Notes: generated from the sequence alone by a model not told the origin. A stretch of DNA of 64,000 nt from Thuidium tamariscinum (GCA_947034885.2 OX344752.2:4216001-4280000), one strand, 5' to 3'. Counted from the stretch's first letter, positions 34,150 through 47,279 are shown. Translations and numbers: made by a program.

Positions 34150-34900
34150 TAATTAATCCTGAAATGCCAAGCCTATAACCATTGGTTTTAGGGCTTACTA
34201 TCCTTCACTTAGTTTGTTGCCATTTTGTAACCATATGTGTATGAAATTTTTTTATTTTATTTTTAAGAGATGAAATTACATGTCCTCTATACATCACAAA
34301 AATTTCAGATTTTTTTGAGGAAAATTGTATTTTCTGGAATTTTTTGAAGAAAAATTGAAGAAAAAATCATATCAAATAGAAAATAATCTCAAAAAATCTG
34401 AAAATTTCACCATGTGTGAAAATTACAGTGACAAACATCATGGTGTAAATTGATTTGCTGTGTACATCTATAATTAGAATGCAGTGGACATTAAAAATAC
34501 AGCCAAAGTTCAAACTGCAATAAAACATTCAATTTTACAAAAAAAATTCAAAATTCAAAATGGAGAAGAAACTAGAGTAGAGGACCTCTATTTCATTAGT
34601 TGGGCTCAAATTCAAAAATTGTCATTTTCAAGAAGAAATTTCAGATTTATTCAATTTCTCAAAATACACTAAAATGACAAATTTTGTCATCCGTTTTCTC
34701 TAATTACTTCTCAACTACATGAAAACAAACATTAGTTTGACTAAAAATTCAGTTGGATACTCTTCGTAACTCAACATGAAAAGCCATTTAAAAAGAAGTG
34801 GATGAAAAAACTACTGTTTACCTCTTCTTATGACCCTGGACTATCATCCAAATAACACACAAAATGGCGCTGGCGGCAGTCCAGGGTTAAGGTTACCGTT
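34150..34900 (-). repeat. dispersed AT-rich repeat Q, copy 3, with TTAA end
   Basis: 34330-34640 matches 16110-16420, and the start matches 30690 inverted. The right edge GGCGGCAGTCCAGGG abuts TTAA near 34893-34896, so Q may be another TTAA-type element. Confidence 0.4.
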
Positions 34901-35350
34901 CCATTCCCCATGATGTCGGTGCACCTTCTTCACTTGTAGTTCCCGGAAGTCCTCTCACACGGCCTTTCCGACACCCCGGCCTTCTTCGTACACACGGTTC
35001 CTTCGCGCCTTCGGAGAGCATCTCCGCTTTGCCTGCGCACTGGCTTGGAGAGGCGGAGAGCATCATCCGCTTGCCTCTTCAGGTGCAGATCCCGACTTCC
35101 CGTGGAAAGCGAGTCGGCCTGGGTGGACAGACGTCAATGGACAGACGCGTAGCCCGCTTCGCTGCAGCTGCTGCTCGTTGCTCTGGAGTGAGGAGTGGAG
35201 GGATGGATATTCCATGAGACTGGTGTGAGGAGGGAGTTCATTCTCACGACACCGGGGCTCAGTGGAATATGCCCAATCCGAAGCTCACCAGTTGCAGCAA
35301 CAAGATCTGAGTTGAAGGCACTCTTCAATTCGGGGGTTCGAGGAAGGCAC
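34900..35350. other. GC-rich island, no recognised product
   Basis: GC is much higher than the surroundings. Open frames on both strands (for example 35134-35442 minus, 35195-35353 plus) are mutually exclusive and have no known domain. GAGCATCTCCGC at 35016 and GAGCATCATCCGC at 35057 echo Harbinger termini. It could be a gene's 5' end, a CpG-type promoter or part of an unknown transposon. Confidence 0.3.
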
Positions 35351-35353
35351 TCA

Positions 35354-35770
35354 GAGCATCTCCACGGGCTACACAATGGAGAAGCACATGCAGGGTTGGT
35401 TTGCAGAGTTGAAGTAATGCAGTTGATCATTTGGCGCTCCATTGGCCCACAAGGAGACGGGCATAAGACTCAGGGAAGGAGACTCGGCATGGGAACCAAG
35501 ACTATAAGTGTGCCAAGTCATCACAAAAAGCTTACAATGCCTCCCATATGCAGAAAAAAGTCTTCAATGCTACGCTTTATATGTGGAAGATTGTGTCATT
35601 TGACATACCGAGCCACTGCCAGTCTCCACCATTCGGCCGTTTCTTGGCCATTTTTGGTCGTGGCCTATTATTTTTTTCAGTTCACAGTGCCTCATGTGGG
35701 GTAAGATTTGCAGCTAGGCACGGTCATTTGCAGTGTTTGCATCGCTCCCTGAGGCCCTGTGGGGATGCTC
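35354..35770 (+). mobile_element. PIF/Harbinger-type MITE, second subfamily, copy 1
   Basis: 417 bp with ends GAGCATCTCCACGGGCTACA on the left and GAGCATCCCCACAGGGCCTC on the right read inward. The opposite-orientation copy at 59106-59521 has a clean TAA duplication. Here the flanks are TCA and TGA, not identical. The frames inside are not conserved proteins. Confidence 0.8.
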
Positions 35771-35832
35771 TGAGCAAGCCATGGAAGAGAGCAAGATGCT
35801 CATTAGGGGGGATGTTTTTTTCCAACCTTTAA

Positions 35833-36054
35833 TCCTTGAATGCCGCCGCGAACGTTTGGCGTCCGCTGAATGACAAAGAATCTTTCTTTCCAAGACAAAA
35901 ATGCAATTTTTCATCCTCAGTATTGGAGGTGGAAAGGAAAGATCTTCTACAATTTTTTGACTTTCAATGCATATATTTGGCTTTTTCAAAGTAGGTGATG
36001 TCACACGATATCAAAATGCATGGTTTCCGTGGCCACTGATCCGTCCTTCAAGGG
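35833..36054 (+). mobile_element. TTAA-type MITE family C, 222 bp
   Basis: TTAA at 35829-35832 and 36055-36058. Ends TCCTTGAATGCCGCC on the left and CCCTTGAAGGACGGA on the right read inward. The motif TGACAAAGAATCTTTCTTTC is shared with relics at 33.35, 49.07 and 60.01 kb and, inverted, at 34.1, 49.4 and 60.5 kb. Confidence 0.7.
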
Positions 36055-36058
36055 TTAA

Positions 36059-37590
36059 ACGACGAGTGGGTCATCGTGGGGAGCAACAAGCATAAACAGT
36101 ACCGACTTCAATGCAAACCACTCCATCTCGAAATAGCAAAATGATGTCAAATGCGCCACAAGGTAGCCCACAAAGTAGCCCTAAGATGAAATTATCAAAT
36201 CGACAGTGTGGATCTCAAGCCATCTTCAAAGAATTATGGTCCCCTACAATTAACAATTCAATGAATTAATTTGATTTTTGCTTATAATCATGGCACAAGA
36301 CTTGTAGTCTATCACCGGGGGAAAGAAATGAATGAAAAGTGGGGGGGTTCCATTTGGGAAACTGTTCTAAAGTCATTCATCAACCACAAACTGGCATCTA
36401 CGTCGTTCAAAGGTTAAACAAATAGAAATCCATTGTAAAATACAAATACAAAACAACCAAGTCCACCAAGATGGACAAAAACATAGTGAAGAGAGAAACT
36501 GAATGAAGTGACAAGGATCTAGTTCACACCTAGTCCCAACAATACTATCACCAACCCTACTTGCTAGTATTGGAGAGTGAACCCACACTACATCAAAATT
36601 AAACCAAATCTTATTGGCTTGTTGAGGATGCCATTTGGCATGGTGTATTCCCTATTACAAACATTGCAATTGGAGATTTTCAATTCTATAACTAAATATT
36701 TAATAATTTCGTGTTTTTAATTACATCATACCTCTTTTTACTTACTATTTTCTTAAAGTATGAATATGAAATTATTTTGTGGAATTTTTTCATATGTATT
36801 TCCAACTTTTTTTCTCAGGATATTATAGACAAATGCAATTTGTAGGATGTATACATTTTTGTTTAAATAGTTAAAAACCCATCAAAACCATTAAATACTA
36901 AAGCATAAAACCATAAAACCATTAAAGTATTTTAATTTCCAAATTGTTTGTTTGTTTTCTTAAGAAGGAATTCCCTCATTCTCACAAAGAGCTATTAGAC
37001 CTCGGCATTTGAATTAGAGATCCCAACAAAATTGTGACCAAGCATTGTCAATTCAATTTACAAATATACATTTTATCTTCTACTTCTTAACTACTAATAT
37101 GGCCTTCATATGAATGATACTTGCTATGAACTCCATCATATCATTGTTCAAAATCCAACTACAATTGATACTAGGTTTGATTAATTTGCTAAAAATATTT
37201 GGATATTTCACTTATTTGATCTTTTCAAAGTAATATTCAGATTTCTTATATTCTCATGAACTATTCATCACACTATAAGAAACATGTTTTTTTTACATTA
37301 GAAAAAACATGCAAAAATGTCACTTTTGACAGGGTTATAGGTCACCTAAAATCCATTATAAAATATGGGCAAAAAATGTGCTAAAATTTTAGTTGATGCG
37401 TCTGAATTTGGGGTTGTTTTTTTGAACATCAAATATAACGGGGTTTTCCAAGCTTCGCAAAGGTCTACATGTGGAGGGGTCTTGAATGCCACATAAGCTC
37501 TTTTGAAGATGGGCAGTGCCACATAGGATAATTTTTCATTCAAAATCATTTTGACCAAAGCTGTGACGTGAACTTTGAAAAAAATGATGT
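36059..37590. other. spacer, no gene seen
   Basis: Moderately AT-rich; the short frames lack support. Confidence 0.35.
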
Positions 37591-37678
37591 AGACCCCAAA
37601 ATGTGCTAACATAGACCCCAAAATGAGCTCACATGGACTCCAAAATGTGATGATGTAGACCCTAAAACGTGATGACAT
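37591..37678 (+). repeat. 22-bp minisatellite, four units
   Basis: Units start AGACCCCAAAATG at 37591 and 37613, with diverged units at 37635 and 37657. A short tandem array in spacer. Confidence 0.8.
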
Positions 37679-40285
37679 GGCATGCTTTGTCAACAAACTT
37701 TTGTGTCATTTAAAAATTTTAATGGTCTTCTCTGAGACATCAAAGTAGATGTTTTCCAAGACATCAAATTGAACATCATTTGGTACATACTCTACCTACG
37801 AGGCCAAGCCAGTAAAAGAATATTTAAAATAAAATAAAATAAATAAAATAAAATGAAGAAACAAAATGACTGAATCCAACAAAAATTGAAGAAAATTTAC
37901 CATTTACCTCTTAAAATTTTTTTGATGGCAAAATAAAGAAATTACTTCATCAAAAGTTAATGAAAATGAAAGGAAGGAGGATTATACTTATATCCATTCT
38001 CAGCCTATGGTGAGACAAAGGATATGAGATAATTATGACCATTAAACATGCCAACATTTTTTTAGGCATGTCGATGTTCTTTCAAACATCCTAATGTTGT
38101 TTTTGACATTTCACCTTAAATACAATTATTCATTTGCATATCCCATAAGAATTGTCTTTCTTCCTACTGCTGCACTTGTATAAAGACCATTTGTTTTCAT
38201 CCATTTTATACATCAAAATCATTCATCTATTTCCTTTATTTTTGCCAAACATGGCATGAGTGTTTTGTTGGTTCTTGATCTAAGGTGAAGAAGCTTTGCA
38301 TTGACCAAAGCAAAATGTGAAGAAGTTTGAATAGGGCCTTATTCAAAAAATAAGTTGACCTTCGGAAGACAAAGCTTCTTACAAAGTAGTTGTTAATTGT
38401 AAATACAAAAGGCTTGTGTAGTCTGAATTGGTGAAGAAGAGCAAACTCTAAGGTCTTTATTTTCCAATTGGCTAAACAAATGATTTAATCAAGTATTTTT
38501 GAACATACTCTTGTAGATCCAAAATCAAGCACTTGCATTCAAAGAGGTTGTAGCACACTACATAATTGTCTTCTATAATAACAATGTCTTGACTAAATGA
38601 TTGTATAATCTCTTTATCCTCTATTGGAGGATTTTTAGGGCACTTCAAAGTCAATTTAAAATGGCTTTATAATTTTTGATACAAGGCATAGATATGTACA
38701 TCTTCGACTATAGTATTTGCATGTATCAACTAAATTGTCTTTCATAAGGGAAACAATATGCTTCATTGCTCATCTACATCTAAAATCTGTTATGCATACA
38801 ACTATAGTGACAATGTCTTGATGTAGGCCATGCATTAGTTAAAAATAAAAATTTAATTAGTTTTTGTAATAGGAGTTCAATGACTCAAAGGAGCACTAGT
38901 AGTTATTTTTAAATTTATTTTAAATATTTTTTAGGAGACTAAGCAAATAGTACTTTAGGACTTAGCTCTCATCTTTGAAGCTTTCTTGTATTCTCTCGGT
39001 GTTTTTTTAGTGTTTTATCTTGAGATCACTTTTATTTGAGGTTTATATGTTCATAGTCATTGTGTATAAATATTGTAGTTGTGTTTATTGAGGGTTGGTT
39101 TACTTTTTGCATTTTTTTCATCCTTTTTAGGATCATATTTTTTAATTCAAAAGAATTTTGAATACTATTGCATCTAATAGGTTTTCGGGGTTGAGGTGAG
39201 GGATTTGGATTTTTAGGTCATAGGTATTTTCTATACTTTTCATAGACACTTATTATAGTTAGAAATCCTATATTTCTCCAGATAGATAGCAATTTGTATG
39301 ACAACATAGTCTAAAATGGTTAAGGTTTATAAACTACATATAATGCAAAAGCTCACTAAGAAAATTCAAAATACTTTGAAAATATCAAGTAGATGTGAAA
39401 AAAGTTTTCTTCTAAGTTCAAACTCTATAATATTGCAATTCAACATATTCCAAATAAAAATATTTTTAGAAATATTTGTTTACTTTTATAACTTATAAAG
39501 TAATTTTTTTGATGTAACACAAACTTATTGTTAAGGCAACCTTATTTCATTATTTTGTGTAGTATAGTTTTATATGGATGAATGTCAAAATCTAAAATCT
39601 AAAATTAAATATAAATTTTACTTAATGCAATAATGCATTAGGATGTGATAATTTTAGACACTTTTTGTGTCTCTTTTTCTAAAGTCTTGTTTTCTCATAT
39701 CTAATTTCAACATGAATCCTAACTTTCATGGTTTTCATGAGATGAATAAAATATATTATTTGCAAAGTTTCATATCCTATAGTATAATGACTACACGACA
39801 TATTATTTTACTTAAAGAATAAAAAAGTTAAAAAAATACCTCAAAAATCCATTTGGGAGGACTTAGTTATTACAAAAAATCTATATTGTTCAAATTTTTA
39901 GATGAAATCAACCCATGAAGATGCTTAATTTAGTGTTATTTTTCACATATTATATAAGAAAAGATAAATGAGTTGGAGCCTAATTTTGGATGTCTACAAC
40001 AATATAAAATTAAATTCCGTAGATTCACATAGCAATGACAAATTCTTCTTAGATCCAATGGCATATAAGCTCAATAAATACCATTCACTCATAACCTACG
40101 CTGAGAATGGAAGCTAATACATGAAACTACTAATGGTAATTATTGTAGAGCTCTATAGCACAATTCATGTGCAATCTACACAATTACTTCAATAACACTT
40201 TGAAATCTCCAATATGGCTATAAGGACAAACTTTCTAACATCAATAACATTGCCATCAAATGCACCATTTATATACTACTATACA
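37679..40285. other. AT-rich spacer, no gene seen
   Basis: Contains a short AAATA-type run near 37830. No coding, RNA or shared repeat noticed across 2.6 kb. Confidence 0.4.
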
Positions 40286-40473
40286 TATATGGTCAATTTC
40301 GTTACAATGGCGGTATTCCGAGTGCCATTTTGACATATTCCATGTGCCACTTTGACATATTTTGTGTACCATTTTGACATAGAGGCCTAGAGGTAGAAGA
40401 AGAAAATGTGTCATTTTAACGGAATATCATGCCATTTTATTGAAATACCGCCATTTTAACGAATCGACCATAT
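40286..40473. mobile_element. MITE family L, 188 bp
   Basis: Ends TATATGGTCAATTTCGTTAC on the left and TATATGGTCGATTCGTTAAA on the right read inward, continuing AATGGCGGTATT on both. The interior repeats the unit GCCATTTTGACATATT about three times. TATATGGTCGAT also forms half of the 20-bp palindrome at 29171. Confidence 0.8.
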
Positions 40474-40959
40474 ATAAAAGTTAGAAAACAATCAAATAAT
40501 TTTTAATTCTCTTGCCTTACATTAAAAACAAATAATGATCTTTACGCCGTCCCTCCCTCCAATCCTTCATTCATTGCACCTCCTTATCTATTAACTTCTA
40601 AAGAACTTATGAACTTTCATCCTATTCCTACCCCCTTTCAAGGGACATGCCAAATTGTTTATACCGCACTTCAAAGCTTTGAAAGGGGTTGGTGTCATAC
40701 AAGGATCCTACCAACACCTGTAGAAAAGGTGTGTTTATATGAAGGCCTATCAAGGATGCCATACTACAAATTAATTTAGGGCTAGTATATTAGACACTAA
40801 TGGGTATAAGAATAAAAAATGAGCACATTTCTAAAAAAAAGGGTTAACTTGTAAAATGGCTGGTGGTTCAAACTTCATTACATTGTTTGTTGTTCTTGCC
40901 TACCTAGACATGCCTCCAATGTGCTATAGAAATTTGATCATTTCAAGCTTGATGTATAA
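40474..40959. other. spacer, no gene seen
   Basis: GGGTTAACTTGTAAAATGG near 40851 may be a worn TTAA-type end. Nothing else. Confidence 0.3.
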
Positions 40960-41400
40960 GAGGTCAAAATAAAAGGCCACTATAGTTTCAAATATGGAGC
41001 AACTTGCATTGCAAAAAAGTGGGCAATTGCACTTTACAAGGTCACACTTGCATAAAAATATGTCTATATTAGTGGTACTCCTTTGGATTCATCTTTTAAG
41101 GCAAATTGGATATATGCTTGTAAATTTTCACATCATTTAGAACTATACATGTAGAGAAAAATAATAAGTAGAAAGAAACAAAAAATGATATAAAATACTA
41201 AATTGTTGATAATTTAGTTATGGAATTGAAAAATGATGATCCCAATGGTTGTAATGTTAATATAAACAATCTAAATTCTACAAATTTTTGTTCTCAAAAA
41301 ACAATCAAAACTCAATTAAATAAAAGATTTCAAAGTCTATTTTAGAATAGGAAATCCATGAGTGCTTGCAAACTAAAACTCCTCATAATTTTCATCCACA
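40960..41400 (+). mobile_element. truncated TTAA-type family A fragment
   Basis: GGGCAATTGCACTTTACAAG, GGTCACACTTGCATAAAAA and AAACTAAAACTCCTCATAAT match the middle of family A (for example 18500-18890). Both ends are missing. Confidence 0.55.
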
Positions 41401-42337
41401 TGCATTTTCTGCTATAAAAGGTAAATTCAAGTATCATTGTTCCTATCATAGCATACAATAGCCTTACACCCACTCACATTCCTTCATGCACCATATTCAT
41501 CACATTGAGCTTCTACCTATTCACTTAATGGGTGTAGAATACTTCACACCATTGATGTATTGTAGAGCCAAGGCAATAACGATCCATGCTACTAAATGTA
41601 ATGTCTCATGAAAGTTTTTCATCTTCTTTTTAGAGCATCCTTAATCACAATTAGTCACAATTTGATGAAAAAGAACTGTAATAGTACATCCCAAGCATAT
41701 TCCATTAAATGCTTTTGTAACGAGGGAGAACCTAACCATAGCAATCCAATCCATTTACATTGCCCCCAACCCTAAAGCACTTGATATTCTACATGTAGAA
41801 GTACAAATATTAATCATGTTGCTAATACTAGAGAGAAAGATGGATGGGCTTGGTTAGAGGAGCTGCATATTTGGTGGATGTTGTTGTGACCACAATTCTT
41901 GGCTTACTTGCCATGTTTTGTATAAAAGCAAAATCTATTGTGCAAAAGCCAAAATCTATTGTGTCCTTGAAAGTAATGAGTCTAATTGACGTGTCATTGA
42001 TAGAAGTCATGTTGGGACATATTTTTTTCATTCCCCATTGTTTTTATTGTTGCTATGTTAATCAAATAGAACAATCCATTGTAATCAAATAACCCATAAT
42101 GAACACCTAAAGAGTGACTCCATTATGAATTTTTCCAATATATGAAACTTAAACCTCACTCAATGTCTTACATGACCATAATGAATCGATTAGTGACCAC
42201 ATTAGGAACTTCCAACTTTTAGAGTGAATTCATTGTAAGAATTGACTTTCTAGATCTTCCATGTTAAAGAATATTGTGATTGCTTTAGGTAGTAAGATAA
42301 CCATTATGGATTTAGATTTTGTTAGTTATGGGGTAAG
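41401..42337. other. AT-rich spacer, no gene seen
   Basis: Overlapping plus and minus frames near 41830-42090 have no homology. Nothing recognised. Confidence 0.35.
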
Positions 42338-42341
42338 TTAA

Positions 42342-43486
42342 CCCTAAAGCATCTCAATCCTTTTTTGAATTTTTGCACATTTTTACTTATAGTTTTGTAC
42401 AAATATATCATAACCAAAATTTAATGAATTTGGTCATTAACCCCTAAAGGACCATTGTTCCCTCGGGGGACAATTTGGAATTCGGGCAGGTTCCGTAGAC
42501 CTCAATTTTTAATGAATCTTTTTGAAACTTTCTCATAAGATAGGAAAACTGATTAGCTTCATAAGAATGTATTTTTTATTTCAATTGGTGACCAGGAGAA
42601 AAAGTTATACCACAAAAAGCTCAAATTTTCATTTGGCGGGCAGAATTTTTTTTGGCAAAAAGTCAAAATTTAATTTTTTTTAATTTTTTTTCTAAAATAA
42701 TATATTTTTGCCTACATGTGAAGCTTTGATTCACTCTATTTGGACTTATAATGAGAAAGTTATGGACAATCTTGTTTTTCGGGCAATCTAAACAATTTCT
42801 CAAAAAAATAACTTATAGGATTCATTTTTGAATGCAATTTTCACAATTTTTCAAAAGAAATTGTTGGACAAGGTTATGTTTACTTTCTAAAACAATCTCA
42901 CCATTGGGATTATTGTATTTCAATCCCATCTTAGAGTTATTAACCATTTAGTTTTTCTTTCAATCTTGGACCTACATCTACTTAACAATTTTTTAAAGAA
43001 TGAAAATCAATTTTTTTTTGTGTGAATTTTTTTTCCTAGACTCTCAACTCAATTTCTTAACACAAAAAATTATAAATTCAAAGTCTATAGTGCAATTTTT
43101 TAATACAAATTCCAGTCAAAGTCATCTGAAATTGCAAACCACAATTCAAAAAAATTTGTATTTCCAACTTTGAATGCTCATATCTTCCAATCTGTACGGT
43201 CAAACTTCATGAAATTTTTACCACTTGATCTCAATCAAGTTAAGTACAAGATCCTACAGTTCGATTCTTTAAAAAAAAAATTTTGTTTTCTTAGATGAAT
43301 GCAACAGAAATGGCAGTTTTGAGAGGTTTTTGGCAGAAAAAAGGCCTCGGTCCACTAGGGGTTAAGGAATGTTGTCTTCTCTAGATTCAAGTGTTACATT
43401 TGATAAATTAGAAGTTAATTGGATGAAACAGTGCCTTGAAGGCCTTTGTTCATTGTCCAGAATATGGACGTTGGAGCACTTCAGGG
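42342..43486. mobile_element. outer TTAA-type MITE, split by a family B element
   Basis: CCCTAAAGCATCTCAATCC after TTAA (42338-42341) is the inverted partner of the right end, which reads CCCTGAAGTGCTCCAACG inward from TTAA (43487-43490). Without the inner element and one TTAA it is about 220 bp. Confidence 0.6.
42441..43361 (+). mobile_element. TTAA-type (piggyBac-like) family B element, complete
   Basis: 921 bp with TTAA at 42437-42440 and 43362-43365. Ends CCCCTAAAGGACCATTGTTC on the left and CCCCTAGTGGACCGAGGCC on the right read inward. The right 200 bp (ATGGCAGTTTTGAGAGG, AGATCCTACAG) resemble the corresponding end of family A (ATGACAGTTTTGGAGCGG, AGATCCTATGG). The left 550 bp match 29270-29806 inverted. 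No coding capacity seen. Confidence 0.75.
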
Positions 43487-43490
43487 TTAA

Positions 43491-43992
43491 TGTAGAGACT
43501 CTTGAGAACCATGATACATAAACACTTCAAAAAATTCATTGCAAATTCATTGCACATTCATACTTTATAAATTAAAAAATGACAATTTCAATTGCTCTTG
43601 CTGTTTCTCACACTTGTCTTTATGTGTCAAGAGTTGTCTTCATGTGTGCAAGAAATTGAACAATTTCAGAAACAGCATGAGGCCAAACTCCTGACCACAA
43701 TTGGCTGTTTTACCTTAACTTATACTGTTTCTCATGAGAGGTCAGTTTTCCGAATTGTTGGGCTCCCAGTGCTGGTGCTCGCAGTTATGATGTCTGAACT
43801 CTGAATGGGATAGCAATTAATGGACTGCAATCCACCATGTGAAGTTTTCTGAGCCAGAGGCCCACTGCCCCACTTGGCCCTGGCAGTAAATTTGGTGGCC
43901 AACTTGGGAAGCCAGATTTCAGAAAATTCAGGTGACGTCAGGCCTGACGACTCGGTGGTCGAAAACTGTAACTTGATGAAGCTCTCCGTTAC
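43491..43992. other. spacer, no gene seen
   Basis: A GC-richer patch near 43700-43960 has no recognisable product. Confidence 0.3.
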
Positions 43993-43995
43993 TTA

Positions 43996-44457
43996 GGGCA
44001 TCTGCAATGCATCCCCTGTAAAAAGACCCTGCAATGGCAAGTACAGGGGCTGAAAGCGAGGCTTGCATTATGCCGAGCCTAGTTTTGTTAGAGATGGCCC
44101 AATGCGCGGTCACTACAGTAATTTTGGCTACATGGTCAATTGGACAGGTGGCATGGTTGCTGAAATTCTGGAGCAGATTTTGTCAGCACTTTACGATTCT
44201 CAAGGTATGCTATGTAGCTATATTCTTTTTCAATCTTTTGGGCCTCATGATGACCCACAAATCAACTTCCCGAGACACTTGCAGTGGAAGGTAAAAAGGC
44301 AGAATTTGCCCATCCCGGCCTGTTATTTACGGAGACTTTGGAACTAAGGTACAGACCCGCATAAAGAATGCATTGGAGCGAGCATTTAAATCCAAATTGC
44401 TCTTCAAATTGTATAGTAACGTTACCGGCCCTTTTACAGGAAGGATTGCAGATGCTC
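43996..44457 (+). mobile_element. PIF/Harbinger-type MITE (Tourist-like), copy 2
   Basis: 462 bp, TTA duplications at 43993-43995 and 44458-44460. Ends GGGCATCTGCAATGCATCCC on the left and GAGCATCTGCAATCC on the right read inward. Same family and orientation as 21515-21960. Confidence 0.85.
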
Positions 44458-44460
44458 TTA

Positions 44461-46945
44461 GTTCTTTTCCCAGAAAAAAATTTGTAATTAACTTACTGTA
44501 AGCTTGGTGTAATTCCAGATTTGTGATGGGACATGTGGCCTCACCTGACAATGGTGCACTTTTAGCTGGCTCCACTTTATACTTGACAATGGTGCGTCGG
44601 TTACTCAAACTCTTTTTTTAAAAATTGAATAAAAAATAGGCTGATTACGAGCCAACATGTCCTCGTTATTTGTTATCAAAAAACAAAAAAACATGTCCTC
44701 ATTTGAGTTATTTGTAAAGTACAGTAAATCTGGGTTTGAACCCATGAGTTTTGTGAAAAAGCTGGTTGAGTTTAAAAAGTCAAAATAAAAGTGGGTATGA
44801 AACTTATTTTTCCATCAAAATGGTGCCTTAAAAAGTTTGGTCCCCACTTCTGAAGTCATGTGACATAAGTATCATGCAAAAAAGTTTGACGCTTCAACTA
44901 TAGTTGCCTTGTCAACTTCAAAAAAAGTCATGTCCAAAATGGGGGGACTTTACAAATAAATCAGTTATCTCATCTCTCTTTTTAATGGAGGAAAAGGTGG
45001 GCAACTCCCGAATCGTCTTGTTTTGCTACGTCTAGTTGCTACTAACCTAAGGTAGAAGCATCAAATACTGCCAATGTTAGCAGTTCCACCATCGTTAGAG
45101 GCACATTTCCCTATAAATAATATTTTTGCAAAATTGGCAACTAAAAATCATGAATTAGAGAAAAATAGAATTTTTGGACAAGGCATCTAATTTCTGTAAA
45201 TTTTCAAAGTAGGACTCAATAGAGCACCTAAATCTACACTCCTAGTAAATTTGCTTTGATTCTCATATCAAAATTTAAAATAATTAAAGCCCACCAACCA
45301 CAACTAAAGTTTCAAGGCACTATGGGGACACTTTTTAGGAAACTCTAATATCAAACTAGGGATACACTACAATTAATGGGTGCTTCTACCTTACTCCATA
45401 TTAAACTAGTCCAACTTTTAGATTTTGTCCTTCACAACTTGAAAGAGGTTCCAACACATCAAAGAACGTGACATATGCACATGGTATGCAAAAGTTATGA
45501 AGGGTCAAAGTTTGTTTGATCAAAGTTTTAAAATTGTTTCTTCTACACTGAATAGGATTATTAATCTATATTGCTCTTTCCTTTGCAATAATCTTTTGTC
45601 AATCACGTATCTTCTCTTTCTATCATTCATCCTCTAAAAATTGAACAAATCATTTTCTTTCTCATGACCACATTTCTTTTACATGGTTGGTCAATTTAAC
45701 AACAATGTATGTATACAATGTAAAAGCCTTTGTACAATCATCTTTTGTAAAAATTCTATAAGCCCAAATCGTAATCTAATTTCTCATAATGTCCATAGAA
45801 AGAATGCAAATCCAAACTTCATTCTTTGGGATTCAACACTTTTCAATTTTATTCAAAGTTGATTTCCAACAACACCTAAAATCAACTAGTCCTAGAAATT
45901 GATCCCTACTTTTGAAGGAAAATTGAAATTGAAGGAAATCCAAATTAGTAAATATTAGAAAAACAAGTATAAGGTAGAGTTGATGGCCATTTCAAATAGT
46001 AAAGCAACTTTAATCATTGTATTATGGAGGTGACAACCTTACAAGTAGTTGATTCTAGATACATTTTTTTTGTTTAACTTCTTTTCTATGACATGATTTG
46101 ATACTACTAAAATCATTTCTTAACATTCATCAAATGGATTTTGGCATCACCTACATTACACTTTTAGCCTCCTATAACTTGCATCTTTGAAAATTTGCAA
46201 TTAATTGATAGTGCTTCAAAGAGTATAGAACCACCTACATTTTAATTAATAATCCTTTACCAATGTGAAAAAATTATTGTTCACATTCTAAAAAATATTG
46301 ATTACATCACAAAGCTTATTCATGTAATTTTAGGTGTTGTTATTAACTTTAATAATCACCCAATATTGAAGGAATAAACATTGTCATATGAACTTCCAAA
46401 TCTAGTGTCGACTAATTACTTGAATTTACATATGGGCGTCAAGGGGTGTTTCTTTTGTCAATTTGTTCCTAAGGTAGGACTACCTTTCCAATTAGGATCC
46501 CATATTCAACCTCCAAGGTGCAATCATATCCAACCAAGGTTGAAACAAATTTTTTCTTGTTTTCAAGCTTGGGACTAAGGTCATTAGAAATGTCTCAAAG
46601 TAGTGAACAAAAAAATTCAAAGTTATAAGTGGAAAAATGAAATATTGTAAAACTCTTTTCAGCTTCCAAAAATCATTGTAATTTTAATTTTGGGAATTGC
46701 ATTTCAAAAATTTGCAGCCTCTATATTTCCTATCTTTCAAAGTTATATGAGAATAATTTGTTTTGCCTCATACACCTCATAATCTCTCAAAAAATCCTTG
46801 GGTATTAGTAATCTTACCTTATCATATCACTATCACACAATCCCAACCTATCTACACCAATGCACCAATCCTTCCATAGATGTGTCTAATGTGAATCTGT
46901 GAGGTGGGGCATGCAATCCTCTTCGGTGTTCCAAACTTCCTACCC
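44461..46945. other. AT-rich spacer, no gene seen
   Basis: About 2.5 kb without a recognised gene, RNA or inverted element. Confidence 0.4.
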
Positions 46946-46963
46946 CCCTCCCCCATTTTTTTC

Positions 46964-47012
46964 AAAAAACAAAACAAAAACAAAAACAAAAAATCCCCCC
47001 CCCCCCCCCCCC
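46964..47012. repeat. (CAAAA)n-like run followed by an 18-base C run
   Basis: A-rich AAACAAAAACAAAA sequence runs straight into 18 consecutive C at 46995-47012. The exact C count is likely to be unreliable in sequencing. Confidence 0.9.
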
Positions 47013-47036
47013 TCTTGTTCACAAAACCATTAGATG

Positions 47037-47160
47037 AAATTTGAGGGCATTGAAAGATTGTAGGTTTCCAAATTGTAGGAAGGCAATTTCTACCATATGA
47101 ATAGAAATCCTACATGGTCAAGACATTGCCATGTCATTAAAAAAAATTTGAAAAAAAACA
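47037..47160 (+). repeat. dispersed repeat O, copy 2
   Basis: GATTGTAGGTTTCCAAATTG, CATGGTCAAGACATTGCCAT and GTCATT match copies at 1880 and 61395. Confidence 0.5.
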
Positions 47161-47279
47161 AATTTCGTGGACTTCTTTCTATGTTGGCGTGACAATGGCC
47201 AACAATATTGAGAACCGTTTTGAGAACAACCCCAGAACGACCTTGCAATGCCTTCAAATTTCAATTAAGGTAAGAGGTC

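Noticed and set aside
35548-35832. Open frames within the MITE at 35354 and its counterpart at 59124-59367
   Set aside because: The similar peptides arise because the two MITEs are copies. Frames differ in length and have no domain.
46995-47012. 18-base C run as a functional G-quadruplex site
   Set aside because: A single uninterrupted homopolymer next to A-rich repeats is more simply a slippage tract, and its length may be a sequencing artefact.
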